Shown piece by piece: positions 32,458-41,982 of a DNA stretch of 64,000 bases (position 1 is its first letter; the number at the start of each line of letters is the position of its first letter). This stretch comes from Brenneria nigrifluens DSM 30175 = ATCC 13028 (GTDB taxonomy: Bacteria > Pseudomonadota > Gammaproteobacteria > Enterobacterales > Enterobacteriaceae). The notes beneath the pieces were generated by a model. The model made no database searches. It was not told the DNA's origin and saw nothing but the letters and a program-made list of their open reading frames with translations. The stretch covers positions 2,666,001 through 2,730,000 of the forward strand of contig NZ_CP034036.1 in assembly GCF_005484965.1 (NCBI RefSeq), given 5' to 3'. The translations under genes were made by a program, and so were the position numbers.

Positions 32458-34581
32458 TTACTTTTCCTCGCCGGCATGGGTCAGCAGCCAGCAGTTATGA
32501 ATCTGACGATTGCGGGCAAAATCCGCAGATTGCGTCGCGGCGGTAATCTCGCGCGCCGCCAGACCCAGCGCCGCCAGGCCCGGCGTATCCATGCGGAATC
32601 CGCGCTTATTGTTGGAAAACATGATGGTGCCGCCGCGACGCAGCAGCCGCTTAAGATCCTGCATCAACGCCAGATGATCGCGCTGTACGTCAAACGACTC
32701 CTCCATCCGTTTCGAGTTGGAGAACGTGGGAGGATCGATAAAAATCACGTCAAACTGTTCGTTGGCCTCGCGCAGCCACGACAGGCAGTCGGCATGGATC
32801 AGGCGGTGCTGGCGCCCGGTCAGGCCGTTGACCCGCAGATTTTTTTCCGCCCACTCCAGATAGGTGCGCGACATATCCACCGTGGTGGTGCTGCGCGCCC
32901 CGCCCAACCCCGCATGCACGCTGGCGCTGCCGGTATAGGCGAACAGGTTGAGAAAATCCTTGCCCTGACTCATTTCACCCAGCGTTTTGCGGGCTACGCG
33001 GTGATCGAGAAACAGGCCGGTGTCCAGATAATCGGTCAGATTGACCCACAGTTTGGCGTTATACTCCGTTACCAGCAAAAATTCGCCCTTTTGCGCCAGT
33101 TTTTCATACTGGCTTTTGCCCTTCTGACGCTCTCGGGTTTTCAAAATCAGCTGGTTCGACGGGATCTCCAGTATGCTCAGCGTGGCGTTAATCACATCAA
33201 ACAAACGCTGGCGCGCTTTCTGCGCATCCACGGTTTTCGGCGGCGCGTACTCCTGCACCACCACCCAACTGCCGTAGCGGTCGACCGCCACGTTATAGTC
33301 GGGCAGATCGGCATCGTACAGGCGGTAGCATTCAATCCCTTGCTGCCTGGCCCATTTCTCCAGCTTGCGCAGATTCTTGCGCAGACGGTTGGCGAAATCC
33401 TCGGCGATGCGGCCGCTGTTTTCCTTTTCCCCCTGGCTCGCGGCAAGCTGATAGTTCTTCTGCACGCAGTCCAGCGGACCGTTTTTCGCCTTGAACTGGC
33501 GTTCGGCGCGCAGTTGCAGACAGCTGAGCAGTTCCGGCGAGGCGCTGAACAACGACAGTTGCCAGCCGCCGAACTCGCTTTTCATTTTGCGCCCCAGCAG
33601 ATTGTGCAGCGCAATCAATGCCGGTTCGCTTTCCAGCCGCTCGCCGTACGGCGGATTGCTCACCACCGTGCCGACCGGCCCCTGCGGCAACGGATTCCGT
33701 AGCTGGGCGGCATCTTGCACCGCCAGGGTGATTAACTCGGCGACGCCGGCGCGACGGGCATTAGCCCTGGCTATCTCAATCACCCGGCGGTCGTTGTCGG
33801 AGCCAAAAAAGCGCGCGGAGGTTTGGTGTAATCCCTGACGCGCGCGCTGCTGCGCTTCCGTCAGCAATTCGCGCCACAGTTCGGCGTCGTGCCGCAGCCA
33901 GGCGTTAAAGCCCCAATGGGTGCGATGCAGGCCGGGCGCGCGATCGGCGGCGATCATCGCCGCTTCGATCAGCAGCGTGCCGGAACCGCACATCGGGTCG
34001 AGCAGCGGGGTCTCTTTTTGCCAGCCGGAACGCAGCACGATGGCCGCCGCCAGGTTTTCTTTCAGCGGCGCCAGACCGGCCTGCTGGCGATAACCGCGCT
34101 GATGCAGCCCTTCGCCGCTCAGATCCAACGCTACGCTGGCGGTATCGCGCTGTAAAAAGACGTTGATGCGGATATCCGGCTGCTGTTTCGCCACGTCCGG
34201 GCGCTGCCCCGTTTTGCGGGTAAAGCTGTCCACAATGGCGTCTTTGACCTTCAGCGCGCCATACTGGCTATTACGGATATCGTCGTTGGTGCCGGTAAAA
34301 TGCACAACGAAGGTTTTGTCGACGCTGAAAATCGTCGACCAGTCGATGGCCTGTACGCCGAGGTACAAATCCAGATCGCTATGCACCTTGAACTCGTTTA
34401 GCGGCAGCAAAATGCGCGACGCCAGGCGGCTCCACAGCAGACTTTGGTACAACAGGCGATTATCGCCCTGAAAATGCACTCCTCCTTGCACCACGGCACA
34501 GGCCTGCGCGCCCAGCGCTTCAAGCTCATTTTTTAACAATTCTTCCAGACCACGGGCCGTGCTGGCAAACAGAGCATTCAT
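32458..34581 (-). CDS. rlmL: Bifunctional 23S rRNA methyltransferase RlmKL
   Basis: Fused enzyme making m2G2445 (RlmL half) and m7G2069 (RlmK half) in 23S rRNA; 707 residues (E. coli RlmKL 702). Order: THUMP domain (residues 40-155), the RlmL methyltransferase with DPMCGSGTLLIEAA and NPPYGER, a linker, then RlmK with NLFAYTGSASVHAGLGGA and DPPTFSNSKRM. The start is the ATG at 34581 (MNALFASTARGLEELL), which matches the family; an earlier in-frame ATG adds 12 unconserved residues. It is the first gene of rlmKL-uup, divergent from ycbX. Confidence 0.97.
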   Translation of the reverse strand: MNALFASTARGLEELLKNELEALGAQACAVVQGGVHFQGDNRLLYQSLLWSRLASRILLPLNEFKVHSDLDLYLGVQAIDWSTIFSVDKTFVVHFTGTNDDIRNSQYGALKVKDAIVDSFTRKTGQRPDVAKQQPDIRINVFLQRDTASVALDLSGEGLHQRGYRQQAGLAPLKENLAAAIVLRSGWQKETPLLDPMCGSGTLLIEAAMIAADRAPGLHRTHWGFNAWLRHDAELWRELLTEAQQRARQGLHQTSARFFGSDNDRRVIEIARANARRAGVAELITLAVQDAAQLRNPLPQGPVGTVVSNPPYGERLESEPALIALHNLLGRKMKSEFGGWQLSLFSASPELLSCLQLRAERQFKAKNGPLDCVQKNYQLAASQGEKENSGRIAEDFANRLRKNLRKLEKWARQQGIECYRLYDADLPDYNVAVDRYGSWVVVQEYAPPKTVDAQKARQRLFDVINATLSILEIPSNQLILKTRERQKGKSQYEKLAQKGEFLLVTEYNAKLWVNLTDYLDTGLFLDHRVARKTLGEMSQGKDFLNLFAYTGSASVHAGLGGARSTTTVDMSRTYLEWAEKNLRVNGLTGRQHRLIHADCLSWLREANEQFDVIFIDPPTFSNSKRMEESFDVQRDHLALMQDLKRLLRRGGTIMFSNNKRGFRMDTPGLAALGLAAREITAATQSADFARNRQIHNCWLLTHAGEEK

Positions 34582-34677
34582 ATCTTCGATATCACCAAAA
34601 AGAAAATTGAGGCGCATTATAGCTAATCCGTGACGCTTGTCATAAAGTTGCCGTTTTACTTCAGTAAGGAATCAGCG

Positions 34678-35781
34678 GTGATCGGCGTAACGCGGCTTTA
34701 TATCCATCCGGTAAAATCTATGCGCGGCTTACAGTTATCCCACGCCGTGGCGTCGGCAAGCGGTCTGGCGCAGGACCGCGGCTTTATGGTGACGCAGCCG
34801 GACGGCACCTTTATTACCGCCCGCCAATACCCGCAAATGGTGCTGTTTACCCCGGCCCTGCTACCGGACGGCCTGTTTATCCGCGCCCCCGACGGGCAAA
34901 CCGCCAGCGTACGCTTTAGCGATTTCGCCGGCGCGCCGCAGCCGACTGAAGTCTGGGGCAACCACTTTACGGCGCGAGTGGCCCCCGACGCCGTCAATAG
35001 CTGGCTGAGCCGCTACTTTCGGCAGTCGGTCCAACTGCGCTGGGTGGGCGACAATCCATCACGCCGGGTTAAAAAACATCCCGACGTCGCGCTCTCTTTC
35101 GCCGACGGATACCCTTTCTTGTTAATCAATGAAGCTTCTTTGCAGACGCTGCGCCAACGCTGCCCGGCAGGCGTCAGGCTGGAGCAGTTCCGCCCTAATC
35201 TGGTGGTGGCAGGCGCCGCGGCGTTTGCTGAAGATAGCTGGCAAACTCTGCGAATCGGCGAGGTGATTTTCGACGTCGCCAAACCCTGTAGCCGCTGCGT
35301 GCTGACCACGGTCAGTATTGAACGCGGCAGAAAGCACCCGACGGCCGAACCGCTGGCGACCCTGCAATCCTTCCGCAGCGCGGAAAACGGCGACATCGAT
35401 TTCGGCCTCAATCTTATTGCCCGCAACGACGGCATTATCCGCGTCGGCGACACGCTGGAAGTGCTGGCGACCAAACCGCCGCGTCCTTATGGTTCAGGTA
35501 AAGTCGTGGAGAGCGTCGCGCTCAAACCGCAAGGCGAGCAGAAGATAACCATTGAATATCAGGGACAACGCCTGAAGGGAAACAATCAGCAAATCCTGCT
35601 GGAACAGCTGGAGCAGCATGGGGTGCGTATCCCCTATTCCTGCCGTGCCGGAATATGCGGCTGCTGTAAGCTGACGTTGTTCGGCGGAGAAGTTGCGGCA
35701 CTCAAGGAAAGCGCCGTTGGCGAAAATGGCGCCATTCTCGCATGCAGTTGCATTCCGCAAAGCGATATCAGGCTGCAATAG
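34678..35781 (+). CDS. ycbX: MOSC-domain 2Fe-2S reductase YcbX
   Basis: MOSC-family protein with an N-terminal MOSC beta-barrel domain, a molybdenum-cofactor domain and a C-terminal 2Fe-2S ferredoxin domain, 367 residues (E. coli 369). In E. coli it reduces N-hydroxylated base analogues such as 6-hydroxylaminopurine, with Moco. Visible are TRLYIHPVKSMRGL, PNLVVAGAAAF, the cofactor-type CSRCVLTTV, and the cluster motif YSCRAGICGCC followed by ILACSC. The start is GTG at 34678, with AAGGAA six bases before. The next gene, zapC, is convergent after 15 bases. Confidence 0.95.
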   Translation: MIGVTRLYIHPVKSMRGLQLSHAVASASGLAQDRGFMVTQPDGTFITARQYPQMVLFTPALLPDGLFIRAPDGQTASVRFSDFAGAPQPTEVWGNHFTARVAPDAVNSWLSRYFRQSVQLRWVGDNPSRRVKKHPDVALSFADGYPFLLINEASLQTLRQRCPAGVRLEQFRPNLVVAGAAAFAEDSWQTLRIGEVIFDVAKPCSRCVLTTVSIERGRKHPTAEPLATLQSFRSAENGDIDFGLNLIARNDGIIRVGDTLEVLATKPPRPYGSGKVVESVALKPQGEQKITIEYQGQRLKGNNQQILLEQLEQHGVRIPYSCRAGICGCCKLTLFGGEVAALKESAVGENGAILACSCIPQSDIRLQ

Positions 35782-35796
35782 AAGAGATGCCGGGCG

Positions 35797-36366
35797 TTAA
35801 ACCACCTTGGCGAACTGAAAAGGAGACGGCGTCTGTTGGTCCGCCCCCTGAACGGCAACGGGCAATAATCTGTCGTGCATGATTTTTATCGCCTCCCCCA
35901 GCGCTATCATCTTGCCATTCAGCATCAGCTGTTCCTGAGCCAGCAGACACAGGCTGGCTTTATCGCCGGCCTCGGCGACCAGGAAATACGCCGCGTCATT
36001 ATTTTCCGTCAGTCGAACCTGAACAATATCGCCGGTTTGCGGCGCGGGCGTGGCGTCTGAAGGCTGCTGTACAAAATGCCAGCTTTTGGGCATCAGCGGT
36101 TTGAGAAAACGGCTGGCGACCAGCGCATTCAATATTAATTCGCCCTGAAGGTCGCGGCTCAATGTCATTTTTTGGCATTTTTCGTTATAGGTAAAAAATA
36201 ATGCCGCGTCTTCAACGCAGAATGCGCATTCATTAAAAGCATCCGGGGTTAGCATTTTAGACGGGAAACGCGAACGGAATAACATGCCGTTGGCGAGATC
36301 CAGCATCAGCCGATCGTGTTCGGTATCAAAATACCAGCGCCAGTTATCGTCAGGTTTCAACTTCAT
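35797..36366 (-). CDS. zapC: Cell division protein ZapC
   Basis: Cytoplasmic FtsZ-ring-associated protein that bundles FtsZ polymers, 189 residues (E. coli 180). The N-terminus MKLKPDDNWRWYFDTEHDRLMLDLANGMLFRSRFPSKMLTPDAF is nearly the family consensus; other conserved parts are AELILNALVA-like ELILNALVASRFLKPLMPKSWHFV and the C-terminal GEAIKIMHDRL. The carboxy end is a few residues longer than in E. coli. It is convergent with ycbX and upstream of pyrD on the same strand, separated by 186 bases. Confidence 0.95.
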   Translation of the reverse strand: MKLKPDDNWRWYFDTEHDRLMLDLANGMLFRSRFPSKMLTPDAFNECAFCVEDAALFFTYNEKCQKMTLSRDLQGELILNALVASRFLKPLMPKSWHFVQQPSDATPAPQTGDIVQVRLTENNDAAYFLVAEAGDKASLCLLAQEQLMLNGKMIALGEAIKIMHDRLLPVAVQGADQQTPSPFQFAKVV

Positions 36367-36504
36367 ATTATTTACCCTTCGCCTTTTGTTACACCTATTT
36401 ATAGGAAATGGCTGATTGCAAAACCATGCAATAAAAAACTATGCAATAAAAAAACCGGCAGGTGGTGATAGCTTATTTATGCAAACGAGTAAAATATAGA
36501 CCAG

Positions 36505-36529
36505 CCGGGGGAATAAATAAACCCCCCGG
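36505..36529 (-). terminator. Hairpin downstream of pyrD
   Basis: A 7-bp GC stem (CCGGGGG / CCCCCGG) around an AT-rich 11-base loop, about 25 bases past the pyrD stop. The minus-strand flank has only short T runs, so it is a weak candidate terminator. Confidence 0.42.
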
Positions 36530-36552
36530 AGATAAATGAAAGGCGGAAATGA

Positions 36553-37563
36553 TTAAATATGCGTCACGATATCTTTAATCAGTCGCGGACCGCGGAAAAT
36601 AAAGCCGGAATATATCTGAATCAAGGTGGCGCCGGCATCCAGCTTTTCCCGAGCGGCAATCAAAGAATCAATACCGCCGACGCCGATAATCGGCAGGCGT
36701 CCGGCTAATTCTTGAGATAACCGACGGATAATTGCCGTACTTGACTGCTGTAAAGGACGACCGCTTAATCCCCCGTCCTGACCGCAGTAATTTAATCCCT
36801 GGATCAATTTTCGATCGAGCGTGGTATTGGTGGCGATGACCCCGTCAATGTTATGACGCACCAGGCTATCCGCTATCTGGATCAATTCTTTCTCGGAAAG
36901 ATCCGGCGCGATCTTTACCGCGACCGGAACATATTTCTGATATTTCTCATTTAACTCGGCCTGCTTATTTTTTATAGCCAGTAAAAGATCGTCCAGCGCC
37001 TCTCCATATTGCAGGCTGCGTAATCCCGGCGTATTAGGCGAAGAGATATTTATCGCAATATAGCCGGCATAAGGATAGATCTTATCCATGCAGATCAGAT
37101 AATCTTCTTTCCCCTGCTCTACCGGCGTATCTTTATTTTTACCGATATTGATCCCTAATACGCCGCCGAAACGCGATTTTTTTACCTGCTCAACCAGATA
37201 GTCGACGCCCTGATTATTAAATCCCATGCGGTTAATCAGCCCTTCCGCTTCGACGATACGGAACAGTCTCGGCTTATCATTTCCGGGTTGCGGACGCGGC
37301 GTTACGGTGCCCACTTCAATAAACCCGAACCCCATCGCGCCCAGCGCATCAATACAGTCGCCGTCTTTATCCAGCCCGGCTGCCAGGCCGAGCGGGTTTT
37401 TAAACGACAGCCCCATGCAGTTGACCGGCTTGGTGGGAACGGACTGACGGACGAGAAATTCGAGAGGGGTATTGGTGATACGACGTAATTGCCGGAAGGT
37501 CAGTTCATGCGCTCGTTCTGGATCGAGCTGAAATAAAGCTTTCCTGATAACGGGATAGAACAT
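36553..37563 (-). CDS. pyrD: Dihydroorotate dehydrogenase (quinone), class 2
   Basis: Membrane-associated FMN enzyme oxidising dihydroorotate to orotate in pyrimidine synthesis, 336 residues as in E. coli. An amphipathic N-terminal helix (MFYPVIRKALFQLDPERAHELTF) serves quinone access; then NPLGLAAGLDKDG, GTVTPRPQPGNDKPRLFR, NRMGFNNQGVDYL, NISSPNTPGLRSLQ (catalytic Ser region) and GVGGIDSLIAAREKL. Start at the ATG at 37563 after CAGGAG. A PurR-like box lies 75 bases upstream, consistent with E. coli regulation. Confidence 0.98.
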   Translation of the reverse strand: MFYPVIRKALFQLDPERAHELTFRQLRRITNTPLEFLVRQSVPTKPVNCMGLSFKNPLGLAAGLDKDGDCIDALGAMGFGFIEVGTVTPRPQPGNDKPRLFRIVEAEGLINRMGFNNQGVDYLVEQVKKSRFGGVLGINIGKNKDTPVEQGKEDYLICMDKIYPYAGYIAINISSPNTPGLRSLQYGEALDDLLLAIKNKQAELNEKYQKYVPVAVKIAPDLSEKELIQIADSLVRHNIDGVIATNTTLDRKLIQGLNYCGQDGGLSGRPLQQSSTAIIRRLSQELAGRLPIIGVGGIDSLIAAREKLDAGATLIQIYSGFIFRGPRLIKDIVTHI

Positions 37564-37637
37564 ATCGTCTCCTGAGATCCCCATTGCAAATAAACAAAGT
37601 CGGAATACGGCGAAATGGTAGTGCCATCACTGCGGAA

Positions 37638-37653
37638 AGTAAAACGTTTGCGC
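37638..37653 (-). promoter_or_regulatory. PurR operator upstream of pyrD
   Basis: GCGCAAACGTTTTACT on the minus strand matches the PurR box consensus ACGCAAACGTTTTCNT over CGCAAACGTTTT. E. coli pyrD is a known PurR target, and the position about 75-90 bases upstream of the start codon fits. Confidence 0.72.
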
Positions 37654-37746
37654 GCGGAGACCGGCGCTATTCCTCCTTGGGCAGGAATAGCGCAATGGAA
37701 AACGCAGGCCAAATGGCATGCGCATAGATCAATACCAAACCCGGCT

Positions 37747-40362
37747 TTAATCCTGCAACGCTTTGCCGATCTTCTCGAACAGATCGCCGGACAGATTTTC
37801 CAGCGATTTTAACTGCTCCAGCGCCTGACGCATCAGCGCCTGCCGTTTGGCGTCGTAGCGTTTTAAACGAATTAAAGGCTCGATTAATCGCGCCGCGACA
37901 TGCGGGTTGCGGGTATTGAGATCGGTCAGGATCTCGGTCAGGAAGCGGTAACCGCTGCCATCTTCCGCGTGGAACGCCGCAGGATTGGATGCCGTAAACG
38001 CGCCGATCAGCGCGCGCAGGCGGTTGGGATTGTTCAGGCTGAACGAACGATGCCGCTGTAGTTCGCGCACCCGTTCCAGCACATCCGCCGCCGGGCTGGT
38101 GGCCTGAAGGGTAAACCATTTATCCATCACCAGACCGTCCTGATGCCAGCGCTCGTCGAAGTCGGCCAGCAACGCATCGCGCCCCGGCAACGAGGCGCTC
38201 ACCGCGGCGGACAGCGCCGCCAGCGAGTCGGTCATATTATCAGCCTGCCGATACTGCGCGTTCACCAGCTTATCCGCCTGGGCCTCATCGCCAAATGCCA
38301 GATAGTACAGGCAAATATTACGCAGGGCGCGTTTACCGATATCGCCGTGTTCAATACGGTACTGCGGCGTCAGGTTGGCGCGATAAACCGCCAGCCACTC
38401 ATCCGCCATTTCTTTCGCCAGCGCCCGAACCATGCCGTCGCGCACGGCGGCGATGGCCGTCGGATCGATGGTTTCGAACAGTTCGGCGATCTCATTTTCG
38501 CTCGGCAGCGTCAGGATCTGCGACGCCAGCATGGGATCCAGTTTGTCGTCCAGCAAAATGGCGCGGAACGCGTCAACAACATGCATGGGCAATGAAAGCG
38601 CCTGCCGTTGCTGATAGCGGGAAACATTCAGCCGCAGGTAATTCGCCAGCAGACTCTGCGCCGCATCCCAACGGGAAAACGCATTGCTGGCGTGGCGCAT
38701 CAGAAAGGTCAGCTGTGCGTCGCTCCAGGCATAGTTCAGTTTTACCGGCGCGGAGAACTCACGCAATAAAGAGGGAACCGGCTGGCAGGGAACCTGATCG
38801 AAAATAAAGGTTTGTTCCGCTTCGGTAACGTTCAATACCGAAGACAACGGCTGCCCGTTTCTTTGCAGGGGGATCGTCTCTCCCTGGCCATCGTAGAGTT
38901 CAATATCCAGCGGAATATGCAGCGGCAGCTTTGGCTGCTTGTCGGCCCCTGCCGGCGTCGCCTGGGCGACGTGCAGCACATACTGCTGGGATGGCGCGTC
39001 GTAATCGTCACGGATGGTCAGAACCGGGGTGCCCGACTGGCTGTACCAGCGGCGGAACTGCCTCAGATCCACGCCGGAGGCGTCTTCCATCGCCTGAACA
39101 AAATCGTCGCAGGTCGCCGCGCTGCCGTCATGGCGCTCAAAGTAGAGCCGCATGCCCGCCTGGAATTTTTCCTCGCCCAGCAGGGTGTGCAGCATGCGAA
39201 TCACTTCCGATCCTTTTTCGTATACGGTCAGCGTATAGAAGTTGTTCATTTCTATTACCTGATCGGGACGAATCGGGTGCGACATCGGGCTGGCGTCCTC
39301 GGCGAACTGCGCCCCTCTCATCACCCGCACATTATCAATGCGGTTGACCGCGCGGGAGCCCAGATCGGAGCTGAACTCCTGATCGCGGAACACCGTCAGC
39401 CCTTCTTTCAAGCTCAGTTGGAACCAGTCGCGGCAGGTCACGCGGTTGCCGGTCCAGTTATGGAAATATTCATGACCGATCACCGCTTCAATATTCAGAT
39501 AATCTTTATCGGTGGCGGTTTCGGCCTTGGCCAGCACATATTTGGAGTTGAATACGTTCAGCCCTTTATTTTCCATCGCCCCCATATTGAAGAAGTCCAC
39601 CGCGACAATCATATAGATGTCGAGATCATACTCCAGTCCGAAGCGGGTTTCGTCCCACTTCATGGCATTCTTCAACGAAGCCATGGCCCAGTCGGCGCGA
39701 TCCAGATTGCCGCGATCGACGTACAGCTCAAGCGCCACCTCGCGGCCGGAGCGGGTGGTAAAACGATCCTCCAGAAGATCAAAATCCCCGGCGACCAGCG
39801 CGAACAGATAACAAGGCTTGGGGAACGGATCCTGCCATTCGATCCAGTGCCGGCCGTCGGCCAGCTCCCCCTGGGCAATCCGGTTGCCGTTGGAAAGCAG
39901 ATAGGGATAGCGCGACCTGTCGGCGGTGATGCGCGTGGTGAATTTCGCCAGCACGTCCGGGCGGTCCAGGTAATAAGTGATATGGCGAAAACCTTCCGCC
40001 TCGCACTGCGTGCACAGCGCGTCGCCCGACAGGTACAATCCTTCCAGAGCGCTATTGGCCGCCGGGTTGATCTCGGTTTCAATGCTCAGCGTAAATTCGG
40101 CCGGCAACTGCGTCAGTATCAACCCGCCATCCTGCTGCTGGTAATGCGGCCATGACGCGCCATCCACGCTCAGGCTCACCAGCTTCAGGCCTTCGCCGTC
40201 CAGCTTTAGCGGCGCCCCCTGCTCGCCCTGCAGCGTCACCTGGCTCACCGCCTTTACCCTGGTTTGCTCGGCGTGCAGGTCGAAATCCAGCGCTATCTCG
40301 GTGATGGTGTAATCCGGTGCCCGGTAGTCGTGGCGATATTTCACTTGCGGCTGTTGATTCAT
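37747..40362 (-). CDS. pepN: Aminopeptidase N
   Basis: Major broad-specificity M1 zinc metallo-aminopeptidase of the cytoplasm, 871 residues (E. coli 870). The beta-rich N-terminal domain (1-190) precedes the catalytic domain containing the exopeptidase motif GAMENKGLN and the zinc motif HEYFHNW with a downstream Glu in KEGLTVFRDQEF; the helical C-terminal superhelix follows. The ATG at 40362 begins MNQQPQVKYRHDYRAPDYTITEI. It is divergent from pncB across 233 bases. Confidence 0.98.
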   Translation of the reverse strand: MNQQPQVKYRHDYRAPDYTITEIALDFDLHAEQTRVKAVSQVTLQGEQGAPLKLDGEGLKLVSLSVDGASWPHYQQQDGGLILTQLPAEFTLSIETEINPAANSALEGLYLSGDALCTQCEAEGFRHITYYLDRPDVLAKFTTRITADRSRYPYLLSNGNRIAQGELADGRHWIEWQDPFPKPCYLFALVAGDFDLLEDRFTTRSGREVALELYVDRGNLDRADWAMASLKNAMKWDETRFGLEYDLDIYMIVAVDFFNMGAMENKGLNVFNSKYVLAKAETATDKDYLNIEAVIGHEYFHNWTGNRVTCRDWFQLSLKEGLTVFRDQEFSSDLGSRAVNRIDNVRVMRGAQFAEDASPMSHPIRPDQVIEMNNFYTLTVYEKGSEVIRMLHTLLGEEKFQAGMRLYFERHDGSAATCDDFVQAMEDASGVDLRQFRRWYSQSGTPVLTIRDDYDAPSQQYVLHVAQATPAGADKQPKLPLHIPLDIELYDGQGETIPLQRNGQPLSSVLNVTEAEQTFIFDQVPCQPVPSLLREFSAPVKLNYAWSDAQLTFLMRHASNAFSRWDAAQSLLANYLRLNVSRYQQRQALSLPMHVVDAFRAILLDDKLDPMLASQILTLPSENEIAELFETIDPTAIAAVRDGMVRALAKEMADEWLAVYRANLTPQYRIEHGDIGKRALRNICLYYLAFGDEAQADKLVNAQYRQADNMTDSLAALSAAVSASLPGRDALLADFDERWHQDGLVMDKWFTLQATSPAADVLERVRELQRHRSFSLNNPNRLRALIGAFTASNPAAFHAEDGSGYRFLTEILTDLNTRNPHVAARLIEPLIRLKRYDAKRQALMRQALEQLKSLENLSGDLFEKIGKALQD

Positions 40363-40595
40363 ATAAAGTTTTCACCTCGTTATAAGCTTCAGTAACTCAG
40401 TCTATTCCTGTTACGTCAATGTTACCATGACAAAATAATGCGAATAATAATCATGCCGCAGCACATTTGAATCTCGCCTCCGGCACCCCAATATGTTGTG
40501 ATAAGGTAATATTTGGCCAAGCAAGGTATACTGTTCGAACCTTGCCGATTGTCCCGCTAGCGGACACGCGTCTAACGAGGATGCTGTAACGCATT

Positions 40596-41801
40596 ATGAC
40601 TTTACACACTCCCCCGATCCTGACCTCTGTGCTGGATACCGATGCCTATAAGCTGCATATGCAACAGGCGGTGTACCAGCACTATTATCATGTCGATGTG
40701 GCGGCTGAATTCCGCTGCCGCGATGATGAGCTGTTAGGGATCCATGCTGAAGAGATCGCCGAACAGGTTAATCTTATGCAGCACCTGGTTTTGAGCGACG
40801 AAGAATTTAGCTATCTATCATCTTTGCCTTTTTTCAAAGCGGATTATCTCGACTGGTTGCGGAAATTTCGTTTCAACCCCCGGCAGGTGAGTATCAAAAA
40901 TCATCACGGCAGGCTGGATATCCGCATTGCCGGGCCGTGGCGCGAAGTGATTTTATGGGAAGTCCCGCTGCTGGCGGTAATCAGCGAGGTCGTCCACCAT
41001 AACCGCTCGCCGCGGATCGTGCCGCTTCAGGCGGTTGATCAACTGCATAAGACGCTGGATCACTTTCGTAAAATCAGCGCGGACGTGGATACCAGCGGTT
41101 TCAGACTGATGGATTTCGGCACCCGCCGGCGCTTTTCCCGTGAAGTGCAGCGGATGATTGTCGCCACATTGCAGACCGAGTTTCCCTATTTAATCGGCAC
41201 CAGCAACTATGATTTGGCCCGCCGTCTAAACCTGACGCCGGTTGGCACCCAGGCCCATGAATGGTTTCAGGCGCACCAGCAAATCAGCCCGGAGCTCGCC
41301 AACAGCCAGCGCGCGGCATTACAGATGTGGCTGCGCGAATATCCCGACCAGTTAGGCATCGCGCTAACCGACTGTATTACCATGGACGCCTTTCTGCGCG
41401 ACTTCGACCGCCCGTTCGCCGCCGCTTATCAGGGACTGCGGCATGATTCCGGCGATCCCATCGACTGGGGTGAAAAAGCCATCGCCCATTATCAGCGCCT
41501 GGACATCGACCCGTTAAGCAAAACGCTGGTGTTCTCCGATAATCTGAATCTCGATAAGGCGCTGCGCCTTTACCGCCATTTCCGGCGGCGCATCAATCTG
41601 GTGTTCGGCATCGGAACACGTCTGACCTGCGATATTCCCGGCGTTAAGCCATTGAATATCGTTATCAAGCTGGTGGAGTGCAACGGTAAGCCCGTCGCCA
41701 AACTTTCCGACAGCCCCGGTAAAACGATTTGTCAGGATCAGGCCTTCGTCAGTGAATTGCGCAAGGCGTTCGACCTGCCCCGCGTTAAAAAAGCCAGTTG
41801 A
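40596..41801 (+). CDS. pncB: Nicotinate phosphoribosyltransferase
   Basis: ATP-coupled enzyme making nicotinate mononucleotide from nicotinate and PRPP, for NAD salvage; 401 residues (E. coli 400). Motifs: SVLDTDAYKLHMQQAVYQHYY at the start, the active-site histidine region in SEVVHHNRSP (phosphohistidine in the family), MDFGTRRRFSREVQRM, GTSNYDLARRL, and the PRPP-binding GLRHDSGDPIDWGEKA. A TATACT -10-like hexamer occurs at 40527-40532. In E. coli NadR represses it; I see no clear NadR box. Confidence 0.96.
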   Translation: MTLHTPPILTSVLDTDAYKLHMQQAVYQHYYHVDVAAEFRCRDDELLGIHAEEIAEQVNLMQHLVLSDEEFSYLSSLPFFKADYLDWLRKFRFNPRQVSIKNHHGRLDIRIAGPWREVILWEVPLLAVISEVVHHNRSPRIVPLQAVDQLHKTLDHFRKISADVDTSGFRLMDFGTRRRFSREVQRMIVATLQTEFPYLIGTSNYDLARRLNLTPVGTQAHEWFQAHQQISPELANSQRAALQMWLREYPDQLGIALTDCITMDAFLRDFDRPFAAAYQGLRHDSGDPIDWGEKAIAHYQRLDIDPLSKTLVFSDNLNLDKALRLYRHFRRRINLVFGIGTRLTCDIPGVKPLNIVIKLVECNGKPVAKLSDSPGKTICQDQAFVSELRKAFDLPRVKKAS

Positions 41802-41847
41802 CCGCCGCATCGCGGCCCCGATGATTGCCTGATCTTTAACCCGCCCG

Positions 41848-41881
41848 CGCCGGAATGCATAAAACTTATGGCATTCCGGCG
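41848..41881 (+). terminator. Hairpin terminator of pncB
   Basis: A perfect 11-bp stem (CGCCGGAATGC / GCATTCCGGCG) with a 12-base loop, 47 bases past the pncB stop. It is followed by ATTTCTGCTT, a partial T tract. Confidence 0.55.
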
Positions 41882-41982
41882 ATTTCTGCTTGTGTCCTGC
41901 TCGACGGCAAGTAACATAACGAATTACCCTTTTCAGGGTCATCCACTGTTTCTAAACAATATTTGATTGAAGAGAGAATTTT

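Noticed and set aside
38812..40155. A 447-codon plus-strand frame
   Set aside because: Antisense to pepN; composition is that of a shadow frame.
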